Origin: Candidatus Zixiibacteriota bacterium
GTDB lineage: Bacteria > Zixibacteria > MSB-5A5 > GN15 > PGXB01
Reading direction: 5' to 3'
DNA length: 8,405 nt
Assembly (NCBI GenBank): GCA_030642025.1
Contig: DAOWOO010000040.1
Coordinates: 1-8,405, forward strand
Position numbers and translations under genes: made by a program. Each line of letters opens with the position of its first letter. The stretch's first letter is position 1. The notes beneath the pieces were generated by a model, which saw nothing but the letters and a program-made list of their open reading frames with translations, ran no database searches and was not told where the DNA came from. Below, one piece after another: positions 1-5,872 of this stretch.

Positions 1-61
1 CATTGACCGCCATACAGATAAGTATAAAATAAACAACTTTAACGGGTTTTGACGATAACAT
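1..61 (-). CDS. N-terminus of a probable secreted protein (partial, leaves window on the left)
   Basis: Reading leftward from an ATG at 61, the frame stays open to the window edge and gives MLSSKPVKVVYFILICMAVN. A lysine-containing start followed by a hydrophobic run (VVYFILICMAV) looks like the n- and h-regions of a signal peptide or a first membrane helix. AGGGGAG lies six bases upstream of this ATG. A second ATG at 66 would be in a frame that stops after about eight codons, so 61 is the better start. Only 20 residues are visible, so no family can be named. The gene is divergent from the dockerin gene at 410 and its promoter would lie in the shared intergenic region. Confidence 0.6.
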   Translation of the reverse strand, partial: MLSSKPVKVVYFILICMAVN

Positions 62-67
62 CCATAT

Positions 68-74
68 CTCCCCT
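68..74 (-). promoter_or_regulatory. Shine-Dalgarno site of the left-edge minus-strand gene
   Basis: On the minus strand this reads AGGGGAG, six bases before the ATG at 61. It decides between two nearby ATGs and is the main evidence that a real gene starts at the left edge. Confidence 0.55.
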
Positions 75-160
75 GCTAATTAAATACAGGCCTTGTGAGG
101 AGTCCGAAGGTCATAAACGCCGTGTATTTTAGAACCCTCACTGCGAACTATACCGGCCTT

Positions 161-190
161 ATTATATATCAAAATACGACAATCTCTCCA
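161..190 (-). promoter_or_regulatory. Candidate sigma70-type promoter for the left-edge gene
   Basis: On the minus strand a perfect TATAAT (161-166) lies 18 bases downstream of TGGAGA (185-190, 4 of 6 matches to TTGACA). Transcription would begin near 153, giving a leader of about 90 bases before the ATG at 61. The match is by eye, and AT-rich sequence yields such boxes by chance. Confidence 0.3.
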
Positions 191-261
191 TTTGACAAGT
201 GGTCTTTTGAATTCATAAGAATCGAACCGGGCAAAAAAACCGTGTATTTGCTATTTTCTGC

Positions 262-289
262 TTGACAATTTGAGAAAAATAGATATTTT
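262..289 (+). promoter_or_regulatory. Candidate upstream promoter of the dockerin gene
   Basis: A perfect TTGACA (262-267) is followed after 16 bases by TATTTT (284-289, 4 of 6). A second TTGACA at 192-197 has the weaker CATAAG 16 bases downstream (214-219). Either could drive the gene at 410 with a leader of 110 bases or more. This is inference from box matching only. Confidence 0.28.
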
Positions 290-347
290 CAAGTTGAAAT
301 ACTGCTAAATATGTAAAATCAACCTAATTTCTGCAATCTCGAAAGGC

Positions 348-353
348 TATAAT
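348..353 (+). promoter_or_regulatory. Candidate -10 box close to the dockerin gene
   Basis: A perfect TATAAT lies 56 bases before the start codon at 410, placing transcription start near 360 and leaving a leader of about 50 bases. The sequence 16-18 bases upstream is a poor -35 box (around TAATTT), so an activator or another sigma factor would be needed. It competes with the better -35 match further upstream. Confidence 0.3.
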
Positions 354-367
354 AGTGTCCCATTGTT

Positions 368-389
368 AAGGTAACAAAACTGTAACCTT
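368..389. repeat. Imperfect inverted repeat in the dockerin gene leader
   Basis: AAGGTAAC and GTAACCTT are separated by six bases (AAAACT) and pair with one internal mismatch. It lies just downstream of the TATAAT at 348 and upstream of the ribosome binding site (GGGAG, 399-403). It could be an operator or a weak leader hairpin, or chance. Confidence 0.25.
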
Positions 390-409
390 GTTTTTACCGG
401 GAGAATACG

Positions 410-2287
410 ATGCATTGCCGTGTCGGTCTTCGGCGTGGGAAGCTGTTGACAGCCGCTATTTGCCTTTTGCTGATTGGATTTGTTCATTCGGCTTTTGCAG
501 GTCCGGGTGACCCTGTTCCCTATCGAATAGAAATCAGCCATATTACCGACGCTCAATCCGGCACAATTATCACCATTCCGATTATAAAAGACTCCGGCTC
601 GGAACAATCGCGCGGATTCGACTTCATGATTGGCTTTGATACCACTCTGCTTACTTATAACCGCTTGATACCCGGCGAAATGTATGATATCCCCGGCGAT
701 TATGAATGGGAATTTATAACCGGCCACCTGGAACAGGTTCCGGGGTGTGATGATTATTGTCCGTCGGGACTGCTGGGAATCCTGTCGATGGCCGACACCG
801 ACGATGGCACCCATCACCCGGTAGAGTATTATATAGATGACGGCACGGTACTATTCGAGATTGAATTTATCATTACCGAACATCCGGCGGCCAATTGCCG
901 CTTCGCACCGATCCGCTTCTTCTGGACTGAATGTCCCGATAACGCCATCGCCTATGGCCCGCTGGAATTCATCAGGATGGCCGTTTCCGACAGTGTTATT
1001 GATGTCGGCTCGCTCAATATCGCCAACCCTGAAGCCTCGTTTCCGACCTATTACGGCCTCCCCGAGAACTGCTTTGATCCCGAAGCTCCCAATAACCCGG
1101 AGAGGTTGATTCAGTTTGTCAATGGGGGAGTGGATATTCAAGGTACGGAACCGTTTACCGGCCGGGGCGATCTGAATCTTAACGGTACCGGTTATGAGCA
1201 AATTGACTGCCTTCTGTTCGGCGATTATTTCCTCTACGGCTTATCAGTATTTACAATAGACCCGGATTCACAGATAGCCGCCACGGATGTCATTGGCGAC
1301 AATATTCCGTTGGCTGTCAATGACTACGCTTATCTTCTGAGGGTTACGGAAGACGTTTTACCGGCCTGGCCGCATTGCCCACCCATGACAAATGAAAGTT
1401 CTTCGGGGCTTATGTGGATAATAGACACGGATACGTCGCTTATCATACGCTCCGATTTTAATCTGCCTGCCGCCGTTTTGCACCTGTCATTTTACGCTCC
1501 CGATATGCAATCGCCCGGCGATTACGAGATCCACACATCTCCGGCGATTGAGCACATGGATATCGTTCATACTCTGCGCGATGATACTCTTGCCATTCTG
1601 GTTTCAAAATTACGGCAAACACCGGACGGCATACCTTCGGCAACCATAGATACCGGCACAGTCGATCTTTTGGAGATTCAATATGGCGGGGAATCTCCAT
1701 TATTCGCTTCCGCTGAGGCCGCCGGATACTTTGCCCCGCAGATTATCCTATCGGTCTCGGCGGTTCCGAATTATCCGCCCCTTTTTGGCGATTATCCGGC
1801 CCAACTGGAAAATGACAGCGCCGGCGGGTTTGTACACATATTCACAGCCGCTGATCCGGACAATCCGCCCGATCAGGTCTATTTTACATTATTATCCGGC
1901 CCGGGAGAAATCGATTCAATCACCGGCAACTGGTCATATGCTCCGGTTTGTCTGGACATTGGCACCACCCTTACACTTGAAGTCTGCACCTATGATATCG
2001 CTCACCCCTGCCCGCAGATTGACCCGGCCATGCATGCCACCGTTGAACTGATTGTAACCGAGCCTCCCCCCATACCGGGAGATATTAACGCCGACAGCAT
2101 AATCAATCTTCATGATATTCTCGGTTTACTGGCGTATGTTTATCTCGATGGCCCACCGCCGGTGCCGTCATCCAATGTCGGAGATGCCAACCGGGACGGC
2201 GAAATTAACCTTTCGGACATACTGTTTTTAATTGAATATGTCTATTTCCAGGGTCCGGAACCCGGGTGTCAGAAGAGTGGTCCGTGA
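410..2287 (+). CDS. Secreted multidomain protein: cohesin-like domain, degenerate dockerin, Ig/cadherin-like domain, C-terminal type I dockerin
   Basis: A 625-residue exported protein. Residues 1-30 form a signal peptide: RR/K start, LLTAAICLLLIGFV core, AFA before the cut. About 35-200 is a cohesin-like beta domain (ends near FWTECPDNAI). About 253-312 resembles a dockerin pair (GDLNLNG, then TDVIGDN...NDYAYLL) with eroded calcium positions. About 330-450 is beta-rich and may be a second cohesin-like domain. About 455-550 looks like an Ig/cadherin-type domain (PNYPPLFGDYPAQ, TAADPDNPPD). Residues 557-603 are a clear type I dockerin: the two loops D558-N560-D562-N566-D569 and D592-N594-D596-N600-D603 each precede a hydrophobic helix. 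The tail is GPEPGCQKSGP. GGGAG at 399-403 supports the start. There is no catalytic domain, so it is probably a surface or extracellular scaffold or adhesion protein; its binding partner is unknown. Eleven cysteines in the mature chain suggest disulfides. Confidence 0.8.
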   Translation: MHCRVGLRRGKLLTAAICLLLIGFVHSAFAGPGDPVPYRIEISHITDAQSGTIITIPIIKDSGSEQSRGFDFMIGFDTTLLTYNRLIPGEMYDIPGDYEWEFITGHLEQVPGCDDYCPSGLLGILSMADTDDGTHHPVEYYIDDGTVLFEIEFIITEHPAANCRFAPIRFFWTECPDNAIAYGPLEFIRMAVSDSVIDVGSLNIANPEASFPTYYGLPENCFDPEAPNNPERLIQFVNGGVDIQGTEPFTGRGDLNLNGTGYEQIDCLLFGDYFLYGLSVFTIDPDSQIAATDVIGDNIPLAVNDYAYLLRVTEDVLPAWPHCPPMTNESSSGLMWIIDTDTSLIIRSDFNLPAAVLHLSFYAPDMQSPGDYEIHTSPAIEHMDIVHTLRDDTLAILVSKLRQTPDGIPSATIDTGTVDLLEIQYGGESPLFASAEAAGYFAPQIILSVSAVPNYPPLFGDYPAQLENDSAGGFVHIFTAADPDNPPDQVYFTLLSGPGEIDSITGNWSYAPVCLDIGTTLTLEVCTYDIAHPCPQIDPAMHATVELIVTEPPPIPGDINADSIINLHDILGLLAYVYLDGPPPVPSSNVGDANRDGEINLSDILFLIEYVYFQGPEPGCQKSGP

Positions 2288-2376
2288 ATATTCTGTCGGG
2301 AAGAATGGACACAATCCTCGGCTCATAAAGTCCGCATCGCCATATCCCGAGAGCCCAGGATAGGGTGATGTGCTCA

Positions 2377-2403
2377 GGGGGGATGCCTTCGCGGCATCCC
2401 CCC
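2377..2403 (+). terminator. GC-rich stem-loop, probable terminator or 3'-end stabiliser of the dockerin gene
   Basis: GGGGGGATGCC (2377-2387) pairs perfectly with GGCATCCCCCC (2393-2403) around the five-base loop TTCGC, giving an 11-bp stem. It begins about 90 bases after the dockerin stop codon. The following sequence (AACATTTACGG) lacks a proper T-run, so it is not a textbook intrinsic terminator. It may work with a factor or protect the 3' end. Confidence 0.5.
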
Positions 2404-2466
2404 AACATTTACGGGTTCGGGCCGTAATCAATAATTCATATGCAGGCCACTAATAAAGAGAATTAC

Positions 2467-2485
2467 AAGATTGCGGGACAATCTT
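2467..2485. repeat. Short perfect inverted repeat upstream of the operon promoter
   Basis: AAGATTG and CAATCTT flank the five-base spacer CGGGA. Outer AATT segments (2461-2464 and 2490-2493) could extend the pairing past an unpaired internal loop. It ends about 20 bases before the proposed -35 box, so it could be an activator or repressor site, or a weak terminator-like hairpin. Chance cannot be excluded. Confidence 0.3.
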
Positions 2486-2505
2486 CTCTAATTGTCATTT
2501 TGCCC

Positions 2506-2534
2506 TTAACTTTTTAAAACAAAGGCCATATATT
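2506..2534 (+). promoter_or_regulatory. Candidate promoter of the five-gene transport operon
   Basis: TTAACT (2506-2511, 4 of 6 matches to TTGACA) and TATATT (2529-2534, 5 of 6 matches to TATAAT) are separated by 17 bases. The predicted start, near 2541, falls exactly at the left edge of the palindromic operator, so the two assignments support each other. The leader would be about 78 bases. An alternative -10 (TATTAT, 2535-2540) has no good -35 partner. Confidence 0.42.
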
Positions 2535-2541
2535 TATTATG

Positions 2542-2555
2542 ACCGACTGGTCGGT
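2542..2555. promoter_or_regulatory. Palindromic operator, probably for a TetR-family repressor
   Basis: ACCGAC-TG-GTCGGT is a perfect palindrome of two 6-base arms around a 2-base centre. Its length and arm composition fit sites bound by TetR/AcrR-type dimers. It sits at the proposed transcription start of the operon, where a bound dimer would block initiation. Transport operons containing a LolA-like protein and FtsX-type permeases are plausible targets for such local repressors. No regulator gene is present in the window, so the family assignment is inference. Confidence 0.5.
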
Positions 2556-2618
2556 TTTATTTGAAAAATGTTATTATGAGTCCCGGAAACACGGTTAAAG
2601 AAAAAAACGGGAGGCGTT

Positions 2619-3392
2619 ATGAAAAGGCTTATAAACACAGCCCTGACATTATCGTTTTTACTGTCCATTGCCGCCTGTCAACTCTCGGCCCAGGCCGATA
2701 AAAACGACACCCTGGTCAAACAGCTTATCAGGGAAGTCGATGAGCTGTACAGAAGCAAATCCAGCTACTCCGAACTGGAGATGGAAATTGTCACCCCCCA
2801 CTGGCAGAGAACCTTGGCCATGTACGGCTGGACGGAAGGGCTGGATAAAACCTTCATAAGAATCACATCCCCAAAAAAAGAAAACGGCGTAACGACCCTT
2901 CGGATTGAAAATGAAATGTGGAATTATCTCCCCAAAACCGATAAGGTAATGAAAATTCCGCCTTCGATGATGATGTCCTCATGGATGGGATCCGATTTCA
3001 CCAACGATGACCTGGTCAAGGAATTTTCACTTTTTGAAGATTATATGTACGAGTTTATTCATCCCGAAGGAGAACCGGACAGCCTGTATTATATCAATTG
3101 TATTCCCAATGAGGATGTCCCGATAGTGTGGAATAATATCGTGATCTCCGTCCGTAAAGACGATCATATCCCGATCTGGCAGAAATACTATGATGAAAAA
3201 GGCACCCTGATGCGTCTTATGAATTATAGCGATGTCAGAAATTTCGGTGACCGATTAATCCCGGCGACCATGGAAATGATTCCGCAGAACAAAGAAGGAC
3301 ACAAAACCGTAATCAGATACCATAAACTGGAATTTGATATAAATCTGGACAAGGATGTTTTTTCTCTTAGAAAACTTCGGTCCGGAAAGTAA
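2619..3392 (+). CDS. LolA-like outer membrane lipoprotein-sorting protein
   Basis: A 257-residue exported protein of the 'outer membrane lipoprotein-sorting protein' group (LolA/LppX-like half-barrel fold, COG2834 type). This group binds lipid or lipid-anchored cargo in the periplasm. Residues 1-20 are a signal sequence. The mature part shows the group's landmarks: RSKSSYSELEMEI (45-57), a W-R-T strand (62-65), ENEMWNYLPKTDKVMKIPPS (97-116), then MMMSSWMGSDFTNDDLVKE (117-135), and a C-terminal IPATMEMIP...HKTVIRYHKLEFD segment (214-240). Export is ambiguous: IAAC at 17-20 fits a lipobox, giving a lipoprotein, while SAQA at 23-26 fits signal peptidase I, giving a soluble carrier. GGGAGG at 2609-2614 supports the start. 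It is the first gene of the operon and the likely periplasmic shuttle for the ABC complex encoded next. Family assignment is strong; cargo is unknown. Confidence 0.85.
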   Translation: MKRLINTALTLSFLLSIAACQLSAQADKNDTLVKQLIREVDELYRSKSSYSELEMEIVTPHWQRTLAMYGWTEGLDKTFIRITSPKKENGVTTLRIENEMWNYLPKTDKVMKIPPSMMMSSWMGSDFTNDDLVKEFSLFEDYMYEFIHPEGEPDSLYYINCIPNEDVPIVWNNIVISVRKDDHIPIWQKYYDEKGTLMRLMNYSDVRNFGDRLIPATMEMIPQNKEGHKTVIRYHKLEFDINLDKDVFSLRKLRSGK

Positions 3393-3401
3393 AATTTAAC
3401 C

Positions 3402-4622
3402 ATGCTCACATTCAAGATTGCCTTTCGCAATATTTTCCGTCAGAAACGCCGCACCTTCCTGACCATTCTGACCATGTTCGGCGGTTTCACTCTCGCGGCC
3501 ATATCTATCGGATGGGCGGACGGAACATATAACAACATCATCAACATATTTACCCGAAACCAACTCGGTCATATCCAGATTCATCATAAGGGGTATCTTG
3601 ACCGGCCGACCTTGTATAAAACGATAACTGATTATGAAGCTCTCGGTGCCACCATTGAAAATATCAAAAATGTTGAGGCCTGGACGCCCCGCATTTTTTC
3701 AGCCGGTCTGGTTTCTGTGGGAGATAAAACCGCGGGGGTGCGTATTATCGGAATTGATCCTGTCCGCGAGAACAACACCACCCTTTTTAACCCAAAGATA
3801 ATCGACGGCAAACCGTTTTCCGACACTGCCGCCTTTGAAGCAATCCTCGGTAAAGGTCTGGCCAAAATATTAAAGGCGAAGGTGGGCGATAAGGCGGTAA
3901 TTGTCTCCCAGGGCGCCGACGGTTCAATCGCCAATGATCGGTACACCATCGTCGGGCTGATCGATTGCGGCGATGAAATATCAAACCAGACCTCATTCTA
4001 TCTGCATATCGATGATGCCAGTGAGCTTCTGGTCCTGTCCGGGCGTATCCATGAAATGGTCATAGTGGTCGATCATCTCGATCATGTCGCCGAAGCAACC
4101 GAGGAAATACAAAAATCAATCGATAACCCGGAGCTTGATGTCGCCCCGTGGCAGGTAGTTGCCAAATCGTTTTACCGGGCGATGCAGGCGGATAAGAAGG
4201 GTTCATGGATCAGCCTGTTCGTGATAATCCTGATTGTCGCCGTCGGAGTGCTCAATACCGTCCTGATGACCGTTCTGGAACGTACTCGTGAGTACGGTGT
4301 TCTCCGGGCAATCGGAACTGGACCCGGCCAGATATTCCGGCTGGTGATTTACGAGGTGGCAATCATGGCGGTAATAAGTGTCATCGTGGGAACGGCGCTC
4401 AGTCTGTTGAGCCTTCATCTGCTGTCGATTTACGGCATCCCCTTCCCCGATAACGGATTTGAATACGGAGGTGTAGTCTTCACGCACGGCTACGCCGAAA
4501 TAAACCTGATTTCAATTCTGGCGCCGACTATCGCAGTGGTATTATCGGCTATGCTGGTTTCGATTTTCCCGGCCGTACGGGCCGCCCGGATCGCCCCGGC
4601 CAGAGCAATGAGGATGCATTAG
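3402..4622 (+). CDS. ABC transporter permease, FtsX/LolC/MacB type (first of two)
   Basis: A 406-residue inner-membrane permease with the four-helix architecture of type VII ABC transporters. A short basic N-terminus (RNIFRQKRRTF, 9-19) leads into helix 1 (about 20-38). A large periplasmic domain follows (about 40-265; MacB-type core, with QIHHKGYLD at 58-66). The FtsX domain then holds helices at about 269-289, 311-340 and 367-390. The cytoplasmic segment LERTREYGVLRAIGTGPGQI (292-311) is the coupling helix that contacts the ATPase, and the C-terminus AARIAPARAMRMH is typical. The start lies nine bases after the previous stop with only a weak, distant GGA-rich site, which suggests translational coupling. 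It probably pairs with the next gene product as a LolC/LolE-like heterodimer to extract cargo from the membrane. The family is clear; calling it LolC would be over-reach. Confidence 0.88.
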   Translation: MLTFKIAFRNIFRQKRRTFLTILTMFGGFTLAAISIGWADGTYNNIINIFTRNQLGHIQIHHKGYLDRPTLYKTITDYEALGATIENIKNVEAWTPRIFSAGLVSVGDKTAGVRIIGIDPVRENNTTLFNPKIIDGKPFSDTAAFEAILGKGLAKILKAKVGDKAVIVSQGADGSIANDRYTIVGLIDCGDEISNQTSFYLHIDDASELLVLSGRIHEMVIVVDHLDHVAEATEEIQKSIDNPELDVAPWQVVAKSFYRAMQADKKGSWISLFVIILIVAVGVLNTVLMTVLERTREYGVLRAIGTGPGQIFRLVIYEVAIMAVISVIVGTALSLLSLHLLSIYGIPFPDNGFEYGGVVFTHGYAEINLISILAPTIAVVLSAMLVSIFPAVRAARIAPARAMRMH

Positions 4623-4625
4623 GAG
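4621..4625 (+). promoter_or_regulatory. Ribosome binding site overlapping the upstream stop codon
   Basis: AGGAG overlaps the TAG stop (4620-4622) of the first permease and lies six bases before the ATG at 4632. This arrangement favours coupled, near-equimolar translation of the two permeases. Confidence 0.6.
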
Positions 4626-4631
4626 CCGATT

Positions 4632-5861
4632 ATGATAATTACTTTTATCAAGCTGGCCTGGCGAAATATGTTCCGCAACAAGCGGCGAACTCTTATCGCC
4701 GGAATAGCCATCGGTCTCGGGCTGGCGTCGCTTATATTTGTCGATGCGCTTATAATCGGCATGAAAATAAATATGGTGCACTCGGCCACGGCTTCATTTC
4801 TGGGCGAGGGACAGATTCACCGTAAGGGTTTCCGGGATACCCACGAAGTCGAACTCACCATTGCCGACCGTGAGAAAGTCATCTCCAATCTGAAGCAGGA
4901 GACGATTGTCGAACGGTTTACCGAACGGGTAATGTCATTTGGTATGATAACCTCTCCGGCCAACGTCAACTCGGTGACCATGTTTGGTATTGACCCCGAA
5001 ACTGAACCATACCTGTCGCAGATTGACGAAGCTATTATAGAGGGGGACTATTTCAAGGGTGCCAATAAACAGAATATCGTGATCGGAAGCAAGCTGGCTG
5101 AACTGCTTGAAGTCAGCCTGGGTGACCGGGTGGTTCTTACCGTGGCCCAGGCACATACCGGCGAACTTTCCCAGGAACTGTTCCGAGTCTCGGGAATTTA
5201 TTATTTCAATATCAGGGAAATGGATCGGGGTATGGCATTTATCCGATTGCCCAAAGCGCAGCAAATGCTGGCGCTGAATTCAAATATTCATGAGATCGCC
5301 GTTAAATTTACCGATACCAAGTTCAGTCAAAACAAAGATCTCCCCTTCTGGGACAAATACTCACAGAACGGCAACGAAGCGGCCGGATGGACAACCCTTG
5401 TGCCCCAGTTGGAAGCGGCACTGAAGTTTTCCGATTTCGGCATATTTATTGTCGGAATAATACTGTTCGGGGTTGTCTCACTAGGGATTGTCAACACACT
5501 GTTTATGTCGCTTCATGAGCGGATGTTTGAATTTGGCGTGCTCAGGGCGATCGGGACACGGCCGTTTGCCATGGGACGGCTGGTCGTGTTCGAGGCCGGC
5601 GCGCTGGCGATAATCAGTATTATTCTGGGAATTATTATTGGATATATTGTAACGGCCATATTTTCAAAGGTTGGTATAGACTATTCCGGAATCGAACTTG
5701 CCGGAGTCACTTTCAAGGAACTGCTTTACCCGGTTATGGAAATCCGGCAGTTTATTCTATTTCCGGTAATCGTATTTATACTTACCCTTGTGGTGGGCCT
5801 GTATCCTGCCGCCTATGCGGCCCGGATATCACCTGCCAAAGCAATGCGAACGGCTGCATGA
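4632..5861 (+). CDS. ABC transporter permease, FtsX/LolC/MacB type (second of two)
   Basis: A 409-residue paralogue-like partner of the preceding permease with the same layout. It has a basic start (WRNMFRNKRRTL, 10-21), helix 1 (about 21-43) and a periplasmic domain (about 45-265). That domain opens with GQIHRKGFRD (60-69), matching QIHHKGYLD in the first permease. FtsX helices lie at about 268-292, 315-343 and 373-396. The coupling segment is HERMFEFGVLRAIGTRPFAM (295-314) and the C-terminus is AARISPAKAMRTAA. Sequence outside these landmarks differs from the first permease, so the pair is likely an obligate heterodimer as in LolC/LolE rather than a recent duplication. Its stop codon overlaps the ATG at 5858 of the ATPase reading frame (ATGA), reinforcing co-expression. 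Confidence 0.88.
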   Translation: MIITFIKLAWRNMFRNKRRTLIAGIAIGLGLASLIFVDALIIGMKINMVHSATASFLGEGQIHRKGFRDTHEVELTIADREKVISNLKQETIVERFTERVMSFGMITSPANVNSVTMFGIDPETEPYLSQIDEAIIEGDYFKGANKQNIVIGSKLAELLEVSLGDRVVLTVAQAHTGELSQELFRVSGIYYFNIREMDRGMAFIRLPKAQQMLALNSNIHEIAVKFTDTKFSQNKDLPFWDKYSQNGNEAAGWTTLVPQLEAALKFSDFGIFIVGIILFGVVSLGIVNTLFMSLHERMFEFGVLRAIGTRPFAMGRLVVFEAGALAIISIILGIIIGYIVTAIFSKVGIDYSGIELAGVTFKELLYPVMEIRQFILFPVIVFILTLVVGLYPAAYAARISPAKAMRTAA

Positions 5862-5862
5862 T

Positions 5863-5867
5863 GGAGG
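5863..5867 (+). promoter_or_regulatory. Ribosome binding site selecting the ATPase start
   Basis: GGAGG lies five bases before the ATG at 5873. The in-frame ATGs at 5858 and 5861 have no comparable site, so 5873 is the favoured start. Confidence 0.55.
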
Positions 5868-5872
5868 CTGAT

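Larger units (their letters stand above)
62..409. other. AT-rich divergent intergenic region
   Basis: These 348 bases separate two divergently transcribed genes for exported proteins and contain no convincing ORF. They hold candidate promoters for both directions, a short imperfect inverted repeat near the right gene, and an exact 10-base direct repeat, CCGTGTATTT, at 120-129 and 240-249. The region is clearly richer in A and T than the flanking coding sequence, which fits a regulatory region. Confidence 0.6.
2288..2618. other. Intergenic region between the dockerin gene and the transport operon
   Basis: These 331 bases hold no credible gene; the short minus-strand reading frames across 2205-2431 run into the dockerin coding end and lack family features. 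In order, the region contains a strong GC hairpin (2377-2403), a smaller inverted repeat (2467-2485), a candidate promoter (2506-2534), a palindromic operator (2542-2555), and the ribosome binding site GGGAGG (2609-2614) of the next gene. Confidence 0.6.

Noticed and set aside
347..817. Minus-strand open frame of 156 codons across the dockerin gene start
   Set aside because: It covers the promoter region and signal peptide of the well-supported plus-strand gene and its translation shows no domain features.
2205..2431. Two overlapping minus-strand frames of 67 codons after the dockerin gene
   Set aside because: They overlap each other and the dockerin C-terminus, pass through the GC hairpin, and their peptides are low in hydrophobic core content with no motif.
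2560..2580. TATTAT at 2572-2577 as the operon -10 box
   Set aside because: The sequence 16-18 bases upstream is the GC-rich operator, not a -35 box. The TTAACT/TATATT pair upstream fits better.
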